Shown: positions 48,481 through 60,956, counted from the first letter of the stretch. The stretch is DNA of 64,000 bases from Alisma plantago-aquatica (GCA_963693085.1 OY856409.1:661229591-661293590); one strand, 5' to 3'. Notes: generated by a model not told the origin, from the letters alone. Made by a program: numbers and translations.

Positions 48481-50140
48481 TTTAATTATATACCCTGCAC
48501 CAGAATTGACATAACTCTCACATCCCAAGGTGGAATTTAATGTACAAGTACTCATTGGAAAATAAATTGAATTTCCTAACTGAATATCCTATATTCTGGA
48601 TAGATATTTAGAATTTAATGGGAGCAAAATTCTCTTTAAGTTTCTGCTGCGGAAATCTGCCTTGAAGAAGTCACATGGTCAAATACTGAAGAGGAGAACA
48701 ATATTAAACCCCTCAATTTTGTGGGTAAGCAATCAATATTTTAAAAGTTTTCTCTCTTGACTAAGAGTTGGACAAATTCATATAATTTTGTGTTGGAATA
48801 ATTCAAATAATGGTCAGTCAAATGTTGAAAATCATCAATGCGGTCAAAAGTTGAATGCTACTTTTGGATGAAGCAACAAATTATTCCAGTTAAAGCGGGC
48901 CCCACCACAACAAAGCCTATCTCAAGGGATTTTCCCCTCCTCATCTCCTTACAAAAGGAGGTATGTCTCCACAAGAAAAATATTGTCAAGTCTTAGTTGT
49001 AATAGAGTGTCGAGTCTTAGTTGTAATAGAGTCTTACTTTGTAGTCCTCAGTTTTGCACTAGCATTTTACTTTGAAGCTCTATTACTTTCATTCTTAGTG
49101 TAATCTTTACATTTAAGCAATAAAATTAGTTATTTTTACTACATTTGTACTTCTTTATTTCTCGTTCTTCCTTCTTGTTCTTTCTCTTTGAGTGGGAGAT
49201 AAAGAAAGCACACCATTTAATTGTCACCACCTTGGTCTCTTCAGAGATTGTAGATTTGTGGTTTATGACTTCTTATCATTTTCTCCTCATTTTTTCCTTC
49301 CTCACTATGACTAGTGAGTAGTTTCCTTATCAAGGAGAGGGGAGTATCCCCTTATCCATGTGTTAATTAGATCGAGTTTTACGTGACTACTTTAGACGGA
49401 TGGTTTTCGGTTTAGAAATCGCCGATTTAAATGAAGTAATTAATTATTTTAATCGCTTGTTAATCTCGATGGATGTGACCGTGTAACCGGGATTTAGAAT
49501 GCTAAACCGATTTCATGAGGATTTGGATGCGAATGTGGAAATATCCTCTTTAAGATGAAGAATAAGGATACGTGAACACCAACACCAATGGGTTTATGTG
49601 GAGTTCATCTCTTACGTTTTGTTTACGAATAAATCGCATACCCACTTCAATGTTATTGTCATATATTGCTTGATCCTTTTTTCACAAAGGATAAGGTGGT
49701 GAAACCCCTAAGCCTTGATTTCTTCTTTCCTAATTTCAAACCGCTTCTTCAATGCTTATTTTCAATTCGCCTTTTTGTTTTCAACACTTTACTTTTTATT
49801 TAGATAATCTTTTGAGACAACAATTTCTTCATTTACTTTCTTGACTTAGAATAATCTTTTCCTTCCTTTGCATTAGTATAATCTTTTACTTCCTTACACT
49901 TTAATTTCTCATTCTAATTTAAACAACGGACTCCCAAATCAGAATTTATTTTTTGTTTCGTATTCAAAAATACCAAAAAGAAATACTTTCAAAAATCAAT
50001 CGGGATAAAATAGAAAAATATTAAAAACATTGTCCCGTGGGATCGACCCTTCTGTACTAGCCTTAACTGGAAAGTAAAAAAAAGGATTAAACTCTAAGAT
50101 AATTGTTCTAGTGAATTGTTGTGCAGTTCGAGTCATATCA
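48481..50140 (+). mobile_element. Element B, 3' LTR (start uncertain)
   Basis: From about 49113 to 50140 this repeats the 5' LTR, ending AGTCATATCA where the 5' copy ends GCGTGTCA before its primer site. The preceding sequence (CATCCCAAGGTGGAATTT, CCTTACAAAAGGAGG) resembles Tat-type LTR upstream parts. A 24-bp direct repeat (AGTCTTAGTTGTAATAGAG, twice) lies at 48989-49034. The element's 3' flank is a minus-strand LTR end. Confidence 0.6.
48989..49034. repeat. Two-unit 24-bp tandem repeat in element B LTR
   Basis: AGTCTTAGTTGTAATAGAG occurs twice in tandem with a 24-bp period. The 5' LTR lacks this part because of truncation. Confidence 0.75.
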
Positions 50141-50155
50141 ATGGCCATATACATT

Positions 50156-50170
50156 ATTGCTCTTGTACCA
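50156..50170 (-). other. Element F primer-binding site (tRNA-iMet)
   Basis: On the minus strand TGGTACAAGAGCAAT follows the LTR end GGTGTTACA after the 3-bp spacer ATG, the same spacing as family E. Only about 30 bases of F's interior remain before element B. Confidence 0.55.
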
Positions 50171-50173
50171 CAT

Positions 50174-51330
50174 TGTAACACCCCAATTTTCTTTATCACA
50201 TGAGTGAAAGCTAGACATTTTTTTTCTTTTAGGAGTGTCACAAACATGATACATATAAAAATAATAATACACACCAATAATTACAAACAAGTGCGAAAAT
50301 GTATTCTCATAAATTCTAAGGAAAGAAACTACATACTAAAAGTTGTATAGAAGATATATACCACATGATACAACAATCATTATTTCTAATATAAACTCTG
50401 GTACTGTGTAGATGACACTCCACCAAGAAGTCCTTCTTACTCTATGCTTATGAACTCTAACCTAGGTCTTATTTTGGAAGCTTGTAATCTTAGGACATAT
50501 CGTCCACAATCATACACAAAGGAAACCTGGGATTAGTATAAGTGGCATTAAATTATAGTAACATAAATGAAATGTTTTCATTAGGAAAATGGGAGAAATA
50601 CAACTACAATACACATATTTTATTTAAATCTTTTATCTTTCAGTTGTCATATAATATAATAAGTCATCTTCTATGTCATTATATGCCTTTTATGGTGCAA
50701 CACCTTCTTTGGCATGAAATTCCTTCTAGTGACACTAAGGTGTCTTCTATGGCACAAAGTGCCTTTTGTGATGAAACACACTCTTGTGGCATAAATTTTG
50801 TTTGTTCTAAGTACCACATTACTTCTATTATGTGTGAAGTTATTATATAATATCAAACTACATTTTTGTTTCATTTTCCATTCTTTTTTATTCTTTTTCT
50901 AATTTTGGTTTTATTTCTGATTCTATTTCTATTCTAATTTTGTATCTCAAGCAATGAGATAAATTATGAAGTATATATTCTATTCATTCATTACATATTC
51001 TAAATTATGTCCTGACTTTGATGACAAATCTACATTCCGATATAAAAATAAGGAAAAATTGGACATAAGTTCAGATATTTCCATTCTAAGTTCTAATAGT
51101 TCTAGTTTGAATCTAAATTTTAATTAGTAAATAACTATGATAAATTTGAATTCTAGATTCTCTATTTGATTCTAATATTAAAAAAAATCTAAACTCTAAA
51201 TGATACAAAGGAATTAACATACAAAAATAATTTGTATTCTAGTTCTAGTGAATGCATGCTAGCTTCTAAGTATCTATGCAAGAATGATAATTTGAAGCTG
51301 ATAATTTACAAGGTCAAGGTATGAGCTGCC
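50174..51330 (-). mobile_element. Element F, LTR end on the minus strand
   Basis: The plus-strand start TGTAACACCCC is the inverted end of a Ty3/gypsy LTR, shown by the minus-strand primer site at 50156-50170. Contents are AT-rich, with a 20-bp-period minisatellite (50664-50800). The far end of the LTR was not found; 51330 is only an estimate. An open frame at 50542-50850 crosses the minisatellite and is not credited. Confidence 0.45.
50664..50800. repeat. Minisatellite, about 20-bp period
   Basis: About seven degenerate units with the core CTTCTATGGCACAAAGTGC or CTTTTGTGATGAAACACA. Minus-strand reading gives TTTATGCCACAAGAG-type units. Confidence 0.6.
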
Positions 51331-52300
51331 TGATGCCATACTTTTATTTTACTACAAACTAATCATTAGACCACATGTATAATGGATTATTCAAAATATG
51401 ATACTATTAGTCTAATATTAATAATATGAATCCAAAGTACACGACCTACTTAACTTTGGTGCTTTGAGTCATACTAGAAACACTCCTTATCTTATCTTTA
51501 AGCCAAAACTTTTAGGCTTGTTAGGTTAGGCTTCTAATTCCATTTACTTCTTTGCATTTCACTTTATTATCCTTATTCTCAATCATCACTTTAGCTTTTA
51601 TTCATTTTAGCTCAATTATAGTCTATGTGGTGTAAGTTGTGTGGTTATCATTTATTAAATTACCCTTGTTGTCATAATATCTTGTAGGGTTACTAATTGT
51701 AGTTACCATTACTCACACAAGAGTTAACTATTTTACTAATCTCATGTTAAAGAATTTATATTACATAAATTTCCATATTATTCCATGACTATAGATATGA
51801 TCGATATAAAATACCCTTAGAATCTTTCTTATATAATTAATCATCAAAGAACAAGTTAGAAAGTCCTCTTGATCTTTAGATCAAGTTAATTCAACAGTTT
51901 TTAGATCACAAATTACATTGTAGTTAGACTATTCCCTTAATTATAATCATTATAATGTAGTTAGACTTGTCATTATGTATGCATACAATCATGACTCAAC
52001 AGGCTCAAAATTGTTGCTTCAATAGGATAAGAATATTTTTTTGAGTCCATGGAATAATTTTCCAAGTCTATGGTGATATTTTGTAGATTTTTAGATGCAC
52101 TGATTATTTAATATGATTTGGCCACGTTGAATTGTCTTCTGGACCAATATGAGACAAGATAAAATGATTTTTGATTCAAACTAAAACATGTCACGCTGAC
52201 AAATGCATGTTCATCCTAGTTTGCTTGCACTTTAGCTCAATTTTGCATTCATATAGCTTAGTTTTCATTAGGAATGGCTTTGTTTTGATCTACTTAGGTT
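51331..52300. other. AT-rich stretch, nothing recognised
   Basis: No open frame, LTR terminus, tRNA or other RNA gene is visible. It may be LTR sequence of F or an older repeat. Confidence 0.4.
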
Positions 52301-53640
52301 TTTATGCTAATTTGTAGGAATTTGATCCTTTTCTTGACTCCCGTTGTAGGTTTCGAGTCTTGTCACTCTGCAGCAAGAATACCTGGGGGTCATGTTCGTT
52401 GACATATAGAAGCTTGAGATTCAGACCCATAGATGATCAAGGTCAATGACCCATCGACCTCTCTCTCCATCGGTCTGCAACTGACATGATGACAAGCATC
52501 GATCGACAACCACATCTAAAGCACACCATCGACCTTCAAGGTCAATGAACCATCAACCTTCTAGACCGATGATTGGAAGCCCAAGGGTCAACACGAGTAG
52601 TCGACAACCAATGCTCGATGTCGATGGGAGGGACTCGCAATGCAAAACTATAAATAAGCCCTAAGGGCATCACTTCAAGATATCTAGAATTTTCAAGATG
52701 AACACGCTGAAAGCCTGACGTTGAGATCAAATCCCAAGATAGACCCATCGATCTCTGGACTTATCGACCTCCACAATCTACAACCGTCGAACGCCTTCTC
52801 CACGGTGGTCGATCTCTTCATGGAGCTATTGTCTATCCACCTACTTCAATTGCAAGTCAGGGTTAATACCCAAGGAAATAGAAGGAAAAAGATCGCCTGT
52901 CACACATCACTCTGAGATACGTCTTCTATAGTCATGACCATGATTCTGTCCCTTCCATCTACCAATGATATTAGTCGCACCATGTTGAGGGAGTAGTCCT
53001 TTCATAGGGGTGTGGGGACTGGATCGAATACCTATTTCTTGAAATTTTTATTCTCTTTACAACTCTTGTATGAAATCAATTAATTCATCATCAATTGTTT
53101 AACACATGTTTTGTGGATTCATCACCCACTTTACATGATTTATTATAATATTAGACCATAAGAACTTCAATATTGAAGATTTGAATATCGATTTATTTTG
53201 GTTGATGCCTTGACAAAAAATTCTGATGGAAACTCTCTAGAGTATTAGATAGATGACTTGTAAGCATCAAGACATTGAGCTTATAATGGTATCCTCTCTT
53301 GCAAGTTTGTAATGCTAAAAGGGGAAGCTTGCATAACTCAAATTATTTCTTTGTACAAGTTTAGAATAGAGTGAATGCATAGATTCAGATAGTGGCGATG
53401 AAACCCAATTCCACCCTAGTGTTTTGCATCACTAAACTAGACCTTATTTTACTTCAATTATTTACTCTTCTTGCATTAGTTTAAACTCAACAACTCAAAT
53501 CTCATTTGTAAATAATTAGTCCTAATCAACTGGATAACAACTAGTAAAGTTCTTGAAAAGGTTTCCCTTAAGATTTGATCCCCATCTATACTACGATAAG
53601 ATTTGTCCGCTCGAGGGTGGTGATTATTGCACGTTGGTTT
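52301..53640 (+). mobile_element. Probable LTR G (Tat/Athila-like), single copy
   Basis: A GC-richer upstream part with two related blocks (CAAGGTCAATGACCCATCGACC and CAAGGTCAATGAACCATCAACC, near 52438 and 52518) leads to a TATA box at 52649. The 3' part carries GATCCCCATCTATACTACG and CCGCTCGAGGGTGG, phrases like the end of element B's LTR (GGATCGACCCTTCTATACT). No primer site or second LTR was found, so termini and identity are tentative. Confidence 0.35.
52649..52656 (+). promoter_or_regulatory. TATA box in probable LTR G
   Basis: TATAAATA in the context AAAACTATAAATAAGCCC, downstream of GC-richer sequence, has a good plant core-promoter form. Confidence 0.45.
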
Positions 53641-55140
53641 TGGTAAAAAGTAGGAATTCTATTCCTAGTGGATTTGTTAGTGTGATAAATCCCACATCAT
53701 GTGCATAGATACAAGAAGAATAATGTAGACTTTGTTTATTACTCACATTACTCACATGACAAGGTATCACTGTAAACCCACAAGAGTTCTTGTGGGATTT
53801 TGATCCCATCACATTCAATCTTAGAAGCAAGAATGAAAAACCCAAAATGAAAGATCCCTTCATGAGGCCAAGCCCAGTTGAATGACTTCTGGCTCGTCAT
53901 CTGTGGGGGCTTGAGAAACCGACTCAAGTCACTAAAAGCCACTATTTCATGGGCAGACCCTGGTGTGCTAAAAAAGTAGCAATTCTCACAAAGCGAAGAA
54001 GAAAGTGAATCCCTGAGGTCATGGTGAAGTCAAACAACTACCACAATGGTCACAGTGATGACCAGGAGCAAAGAGTTTCCAAAAACCATGGAATATCACA
54101 AAATTAGGAAATAGAGGAGTGCCTTCCCACTATCTATATTGAGGGTGTTGGGATTTCCCTAGGGACAAGCACCATGGCCTATCTTCCTACCTCTAGTTCT
54201 TATCCTCTGTTGGGCTTCGTCGACCAAGAGAAACACACCTCATGACATCCTTCTATGCTTGTGGAAGGGTCCAGAGATGTGCAAGGATAGTCTCTTCATT
54301 TTCAATTTATTTAAGTGTCAAGCACAAGGAGAAATGATGCATGGAAGCAGAGGTTGAAGGTGAAATAGGTAGGGAAGGATCAAAAGTGGAAATCCACAAT
54401 TGTGGAGAGATGAGGGTTTCAAAATCTCCCCTTAAGCTTTCTCAATGATGACAAAGAGATGAAGAAAGCTCATGGTCTCTCTATAACACATCACAAGAGA
54501 GGGCCAACACTGCAAAAGGGGCATTACGCATAGTGTTATTTCTATGGTTAGTGCTAGGGGTTGATGGGTAAGGATTCCATTCATGAATCCAACAGAGAAA
54601 TCCGTCTCCAAAATGATTTGTATATTCATAGGATAATTTTGATCGACTGAAAGTAAGAGTCTAAGTTCAAATAAACACCGTAGAATATGAGTGGATGGTT
54701 GGAATTTCCCCAATTACTCCTGCACCCAAATTTGACAGTCGAAAAAAATTCAATACAAAGGAAATTCCTAGAAAATCCCAGAAAATTGGAATAAAGAATT
54801 TCTTGACATATTTAAAGAAAATCCTTTGAATCATCAAACTAATAGAAAAAATCAAACATTCAATACACGTCTTATTTTGAGTGTAGAATTATATATATAA
54901 GGTTTACTTTTCCATTTAGATGATTCAATTAATGGATATTATTAATACAACACAAATATTAAATTCTAGATATATAATTATATAAATATATTCAAATCTT
55001 GAAATTTGTGGTACTAACTTATTTACAAGTTATCTCTTAAAAGGAAAATTCTTAGTGAATTTTATTGATCAAAATTAGATACATTGACCCATTTTATAAA
55101 GTATGACCATGATTACTATGCACTAAAGAAACTATAATAA
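53641..55140. other. No gene recognised
   Basis: A copia-like LTR start phrase (TGTTAGTGTGATAAATCCCACATC-type) occurs near 53677, but I found no matching end or second copy. Short minus-strand frames at 53624-53942 and 54432-54855 lack motifs. Confidence 0.4.
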
Positions 55141-55150
55141 GGTACTAAAA

Positions 55151-56103
55151 ATGAGGATGTTACACCATTCTTCTCCTCCCCTGCAATCATTTGTCTATAA
55201 GGGATGTGTAATAGATATTGTTGCATGTGAAATCATCTCATCGTCATCATTAACAGATTCAAATCCTCACGTTAAATTGTCGTCATCATTCTCAGACAAA
55301 CAATTCCAAATCATGAAATGTTCACAATTTTTAACAAAATGGCACATCTCAACTCATGAAGTGTAATTTTGGTCTGGGATAGATATCAAGTCATTCCGTC
55401 AAACAAACCTTAAATCTATTCTAAATGATGTAGAAGTTGTTTGATTGCCTTGTGATGAATGGGGATTGACACCATTAACCATAGTGATCGAGCGTTGTGA
55501 TTATCCATTAGCTGCTCAGCTGGATCAACTAGATGAAATTGAAGTCATCCCTATGTAGGTGAGTCTTCACTAAAAAAATCTAGCTGAGTCCAATATCTAA
55601 TGCAAATAAGATGGTGAGATGAATTCTTCATCAGGAATGGAGTGGATTTGACAGTTGAAGTCTTCATTTGAGTACATTGACACCTAAAGTTTTTCTAAAA
55701 TTGAACCAACAATGTATTGAAGTTGTCTGCTAAACGCAACATCCTTACTTTTAAGACTATGGAGTTGATTTGACATACCTTCTAGATCTATGTTTCATGT
55801 CATGTAAAATTGATGTGTCTCTTGTCATATTATCTGAAGTGTGTTGTCAAAGTTTAGTTCAATAGCATGAAATGTGTTTCTGGAGTGGACCTCAATATCT
55901 ATCACCTCTTGTAGATGGTGATCCTATTTTTGAAGTTCGGTTTAAAGTGGATCTGTCTACTCTTAGATGTGGTATGTCAAGTTGCATCGACACTTTCTCT
56001 TCCAATGACTATTTCTCTATTCAACTCTTGGTTCTACAAAGACTAGAGCTAGTGACATTTACTATCTTGGGGGCCATTGTTCTTGTTTACTCTTGTGTGT
56101 AAG
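55151..56103 (+). pseudogene. Decayed coding-like sequence, unrecognised
   Basis: One frame from 55151 to 55557 has only two internal stops and gives FRQTNLKSILNDVEVV, LPCDEWGLTPLTIVIERCDY and AAQLDQLDEIEVIP, ending at a GTGAGT that could be a splice donor. A second frame from about 55620 to 56103 gives LTPKVFLKLNQQCIEVVC, DYGVDLTYLLDLCFMSCKID, GPQYLSPLVDGDPIFEVRF and SCIDTFSSNDYFSIQLLV, again with a few stops. The amino-acid content looks protein-like, not like translated AT-rich noise. I cannot name a family. It could be a host gene relic or an element-borne gene. Confidence 0.35.
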
Positions 56104-57600
56104 AGTAAGCATATGTTGTAGAATCAATGGCCTCATGAGTATATTATGATTGAACATGTGATGCTGGTGGTCGTAAATATAGGTTGATTAATTGATGAGC
56201 ATGAACAGTTAGGATTATGGAAAAATTAAAGAGGGAGGTGGACAATATGATATGCCTTGTTGTGGCTAGATCAACAGTTGTATATTAGAAATTTAAAAAG
56301 AAAAGCAAAAGTATATCACTGTATGGACAAGTATTCATAACAATTATAAAACTATGAAAATAAAAACAAGCTCAGTCTAAATAGAAAAAAAATCTTTGGG
56401 AATTAAACATGAAAAAACCACATCCCCAGAATCAATACTAAAATTTATTGACCTCAAAACCATCTTGAAATGAACATGGTTGCTTAAGGATCAGAGTTAA
56501 AATTTGTAACCTTGAAGCAATGGGACACCTACAAGGATATACAAGTTGAAGCAGTGAGAGGGTATAGAACACAAGGACTTGGCAACATTGTATCAACAAA
56601 TATTTGGTTCTTACTTGGATAACCCCAAAACATATATGTGATGATATTTTTAAGAACTAAGGCTACACAAAGAAGAAAAAGTAAAATATGGAAAACACAT
56701 TTTGTTGAATCCCACAAAATAACAGAAGGATTTTAGGCTATGTAGACTAGAATTCAGGTTGTTTATTACCTAGTTCTTGGACATAGAAAACTTTTGAACA
56801 CTCTTGCTAGCAGTAAGCATTACAACCTAGCATGTACTACATAACTACTCCTATGAGTGTTATCCTTCTTATTCTCATGCAATGTGACTAAAACCACATC
56901 ATCAATCCTAAACCTCTCTCAAGGACATGGATACATATCCCAAATTGTCCCAGAATACCTCTCAGGTCCAAGATAATTTTGAGAATTAGGAGTAGGAGGG
57001 AACAATCAAGATTCGATCTGGGAAGCACAAATACAACTAGATTGGTGCCTTGGTCAGAGCCTAAATAGGTCTTCATTGCTTAGTCATCCTCTTAGCGTCC
57101 AAATCCAATCTACCTTCTCTACCTATTTTTACCACTTATCTTTTCAAGTTAATAGAAACAAAATGTCATGTAAGATAGAGGTCAACTAATCAAACAATCA
57201 TAACCAAAATATAAGTTAAAGAAAAAAAAATTCATAGATAAAGATATTAACATTTTTTTAAAGTTAAACAACTTAAACATACTTAAAATGGGATACATAG
57301 CCAAGAAGGATCTCAACTAGCCATGCAGATGCATAGTTGGAATCCAACAAAGATGTAAATACATTTTTGTAAAAGAGCAAAGAAGAACATTAGATTAAAA
57401 GAGGAAGACAAAGAGATTATCTTAAGGAGGAGAGATGGTTGTAGCTCTTTAGATCCAGATGCATTGGATCTCATCCTTTATGTCATCTGCCTTGATATTC
57501 TAGCCTCTTTGATTCCTTTTTGCTTGAATTCTCCCAAAACCACCATGTACCAGATGGAAATGGGTAGATATATGGATGGAGGGCACTACAAAGGGTGAGG
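56104..57600. other. AT-rich stretch, nothing recognised
   Basis: No long frame, LTR terminus or RNA gene is visible on either strand. Short minus-strand frames near 56529-56717 and 56888-57076 have no known motif. Confidence 0.4.
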
Positions 57601-57679
57601 GATGGTGTGATCTTACTACTTGTGAAGAGCTGCTCGAATCCAAGAAACACCAACTTCTAGTTCTCTATGTGTCATGATT

Positions 57680-58560
57680 ACATCATTTGGCTAGCTATTT
57701 TGCTAATAAGGACACCGTCCCCACTAAAGCCCAAAATGCTTTGGCGAGTGCGCTTTTTAGAAAAATTGTTAAGGACATGGGTGTTAAGTTTGACATGACC
57801 ATTAAATAGAAAGAAATTTTCAGGTGTTTGTAAGTTGAGCATAGTCAAAATTTTCTTCCGTCTATTCTTATTAACGGGATTGGACGACATGTCACCAGTA
57901 GACTACTGTCCTATCCTCAAATATCGTCTTCTGATCCCTTTTTTCTAGTTGATGACGTATGTCCTATTTATCACAAGGAGTGTTTAGACACCTTTAAGGA
58001 GCATGTCGTTCATTACAGGGAGCTCTTGAGATTTAAGTATATACATGATCTTGTTAGAGATATCATCTATGATGTACTTAGACATGCTAGAGTTGCTACT
58101 AAAAAAGAGGCACCTATGAATTTTTTGACTGATCCACGAGAGGGGAGATCAAAAATTAGACTAGAGAAGGTCGTATTTTTTGGTTTGTATGGAGGAAACA
58201 CATGTGGGTGTTGATCTAACAGGAGTCTCACCATTGGTGATCCTGAAAGATGGAGACTTTATTGTGGGACATGCTACCCTGAAAGCTATTGCAACCAAAG
58301 TGGTTAAACATGAGAAAGCATGCACTGAAAATCAACATGTATTTGTAGCTTTCGAGGATACTTTTGGATTCTTAGCACCAGATCCAGTGGATCTTCTCAT
58401 AAGGATAAAAAAAGTTATGTATAGTAATGTTATGACCCCTAGGTCTATGGATGTAGTATCTTGAAGGATTAATTTTGCCATCCAAAAGGGCTGGCGACAC
58501 AGTTTGTTGCTGGTATATTCTATCATTGTAATTTTGTCCAACTGATTGTTAGTTAATTGG
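57680..58560 (+). pseudogene. Decayed retroelement C-terminus, restriction-like endonuclease pattern
   Basis: Plus-strand frames read HLASYFANKDTVPTKAQNAL, LPSILINGIGRHVTSRLLSY, DDVCPIYHKECLDTFKEHVV, KYIHDLVRDIIYDVLRHARV and KKEAPMNFLTDPREGRSKI. After one frameshift near 58195 they continue as VDLTGVSPLVILKDGDF, ATKVVKHEKACTENQHVF, FGFLAPDPVDLLIRIKKVM and MTPRSMDVVS. I recall this order from a widespread plant repeat ORF in which RPADV precedes CVDLTGVSPL. The IHDLVRD...LEKVV...VDLTG order resembles the H/PD/D layout of R2-like restriction-like endonucleases; that reading is inference. Two stops lie near 57807-57835. Confidence 0.55.
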
Positions 58561-59885
58561 ATACCTATCTGGAGTATAGACCCATTCAAACCCACTCAAG
58601 TTTTAGAAGGTTTCCACTTTTGCACAAGTAATGACTATGGAAGAATAGAGTAAGCATAGGTGGATGATGGGAACCGAAGGAAATGGACACAAACCAATGG
58701 GAATGGGTGTAGGGTGATATTCTTGGCCCTCCTAGGGCTTGTAACTCAAAGACAGAGGTTTGAGATCTAAAATTCTCAACCCTTGGCTTGGAGGTCATGG
58801 AGGAGTATATATAGTGGTAGGTGGGCAACATTAGGATTTTAGTGGTTTTGGATCAACTCCCGACATGTGTGATCTCATTCAAGAAAACCTGAATGGTCAT
58901 TGGTTGGTGGATTCCATCAGTTGGTGTATCCCATCAGTTTATTCATCAGTAAATGGTGATTCATCTATTAATAGATATAATGGTTGATGAAATTCTACAT
59001 AGGGCATATCGCTCAAGTTTGACCAAATTTGTGCACATGTCCAACCAAGTTTGTACTCAAATCTACCTAGATTTGGGCCACCCATATCTGAGATTTGGTT
59101 GTTAGAGTCCACTGGTTGGTCTGTTTGATTTGCTGGCATTGGTCGATGAATTTCCATTGGTTTTTTTTTCTTTATCAGTTGATCAAGTCAATAACATGTG
59201 AAAATTTAGTTCTATGACAACGACTCCCAACAAAATTCCATCTCAAACTAGCTCACCAACCCAACAATGTTTGCATTAACTCAATTGGTTTTGTACCACT
59301 TATGTTGTTCATCGGTTGTGTAGACGTTGACCGATAAAATCCCACTAGTTGGCATTAATCTATAAGGTTATGAGGAGTCAAAAAAACCAATAACCAAATA
59401 ATTTATTGGTTGATGAAACAAGTCGATTAAGATGAGGTGGGAATTAGACAATATTTTGAGCTTAATATTCTTGGATTCCATGCAATAGGTATTTGTGGAG
59501 GATGTGCTTGATAGTGTAGTATTGCTCAAACTCAATTGGACTTGAGCACAAACTTGATCAAATTTGAGCTCAAGATCGATCGGGTTCAAGTTCCAATTGG
59601 TCATAGTTTAGAGAAATTCATCTAAGTTCCTCTAATCTACAAGACTATACTACAAAAGGTGATGTCTTTCTTTTCTTGGTGCCTACAATCCCCAAAATAG
59701 GCTAGTTGAAAACTATATATTTAAAGAGGGGATAAATTACAAAAAGTTAAGTAAATAGAGTTGTTTGGGGCATGTCAAGGCTATTAGAGGGACACAACAT
59801 AGTTAATTGTTGACCATTAAATCCTAAATTTTGTTGTTATCATATACATGTTCTTTGTTGACTACTAATACCTATATTATTCATC
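58561..59885. other. Non-coding stretch, possibly LTR-derived
   Basis: A TATA-like TATATATA (58806-58813) lies in a context like an LTR core promoter. Degenerate repeats of GTTGATGAA / TTGGTCGATGAA type are scattered at 58900-59420. No termini, primer site or coding sequence were identified. Confidence 0.35.
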
Positions 59886-59889
59886 TTGA

Positions 59890-60350
59890 AACTACCTCTT
59901 TTTTTCCTTTGAGTTCCCATGTAACTTGACAATATGTTTCCACCCTTCTAGAAGCATCCGAAAGACATGGAAATCAAAATGGCTCTCCTTAATGGTGCTC
60001 TTTTCTTGCATCCATGAGTTTAATCCTTCTTCAAACATCATGATCTTATCCTCATAGTTTACTTTGAGATGCGGAAAAAATCTTAATAGATGAAGAAATA
60101 AATTTTTGAACTCCATTATTGACATATTCCCTTACAAATCCCTTCTAAACTACCTAAACTTGGCATACACATAAGTCTTAGCATAATATCATGACTCAAA
60201 ATGCCTTCTAAATTTTGTGCACGTCATATTTATTCTATCCATTTGCATCTTCTCTAGCTCCAACTAGTGGCTATCCTTTCAATAGGTAAAAAACATGTTC
60301 TACCTTTTATACTTCTGGTTCATGGGCCAAATAAAAACTCTTTTTGTTTT
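59890..60350 (-). pseudogene. Ty3/gypsy gag remnant
   Basis: The minus strand gives the Retrotrans_gag core: EVHALMFENKKSF, KVEHVFYLLKG, then, after several stops, MSIMEFKNLFLHLLRFFPHL, YEDKIMMFEEGLNSWMQEKS. The pattern EY-x-F-x-LLRF-x-PHL-x(5)-K-x(3)-FEEGL is diagnostic for chromovirus gag, the particle protein. It is preceded on its strand by no recognisable primer site, and no protease or RT follows. The orientation is opposite to element H next to it, so it belongs to a different, older element. Confidence 0.7.
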
Positions 60351-60951
60351 CAAACATCAAGGCATGAACTTCATTTGGATCTAACTACCAGTAAAATTGT
60401 ATGCTCCTGTTAACATTGATTTTTTGCTTGTATGGTTTGAAATGCAATTTTCCCAATAAAATGTGGATGCATGGAAATTGTATGATTTATGCTCAATGAA
60501 TGGGTTTCTTTTGCACCCTTGAATGTATGTTGTCATAGATCCTACTGATTTAGTGAGTTCAATGTAATAAAAGGGAAGAAAAGATAAAAGAAATCTCATA
60601 ATAAATAAAAAGGAAAAAAAGAAAATAAAGATGGTGGTGAGAATTTCGTAGAATTCTCTAGAAGGTGGTATGAATTGATTAGGTTTCAAATCCACTTGGT
60701 TTCTAATAAGAAAATAAATTAAAATAAAGGAAATAGAAGAGAAAGATTGAGAAAATATGAATAAAATATGCCTTTTGAATAGATAACTTGCATATGAATA
60801 AAAGCCTCTCTTATTTTCGAATCTTGTCTCCAAACTTGGCATGCAATTAGATTAAGTTGTCAAAGAGATTCCCTTAAAATTTGAGATTAAAAAAATGTAT
60901 GGTTTAGGAGTTATGATTTCTTGAAGATTTCCTAATGTGAGAGGGTTATAC
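60351..60951. other. AT-rich stretch, nothing recognised
   Basis: A 153-codon minus-strand frame (60381-60842) is rich in Phe, Ile, Leu and Ser because of base composition and shows no motif. I do not credit it. Confidence 0.4.
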
Positions 60952-60956
60952 ATAAA

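Noticed and set aside
50542..50850. 102-codon plus-strand frame
   Set aside because: Half of it translates a 20-bp minisatellite in an LTR.
53677..53760. Possible short copia-type LTR (TGTTAGTG..ACTCACA) followed by a GGTATCA-like site
   Set aside because: About 80 bp, no second copy, and the primer-like match is too short to trust.
60381..60842. 153-codon minus-strand open frame with hydrophobic runs
   Set aside because: Composition reflects AT-rich sequence; no motif, no conserved start and no homologous copy in the window.
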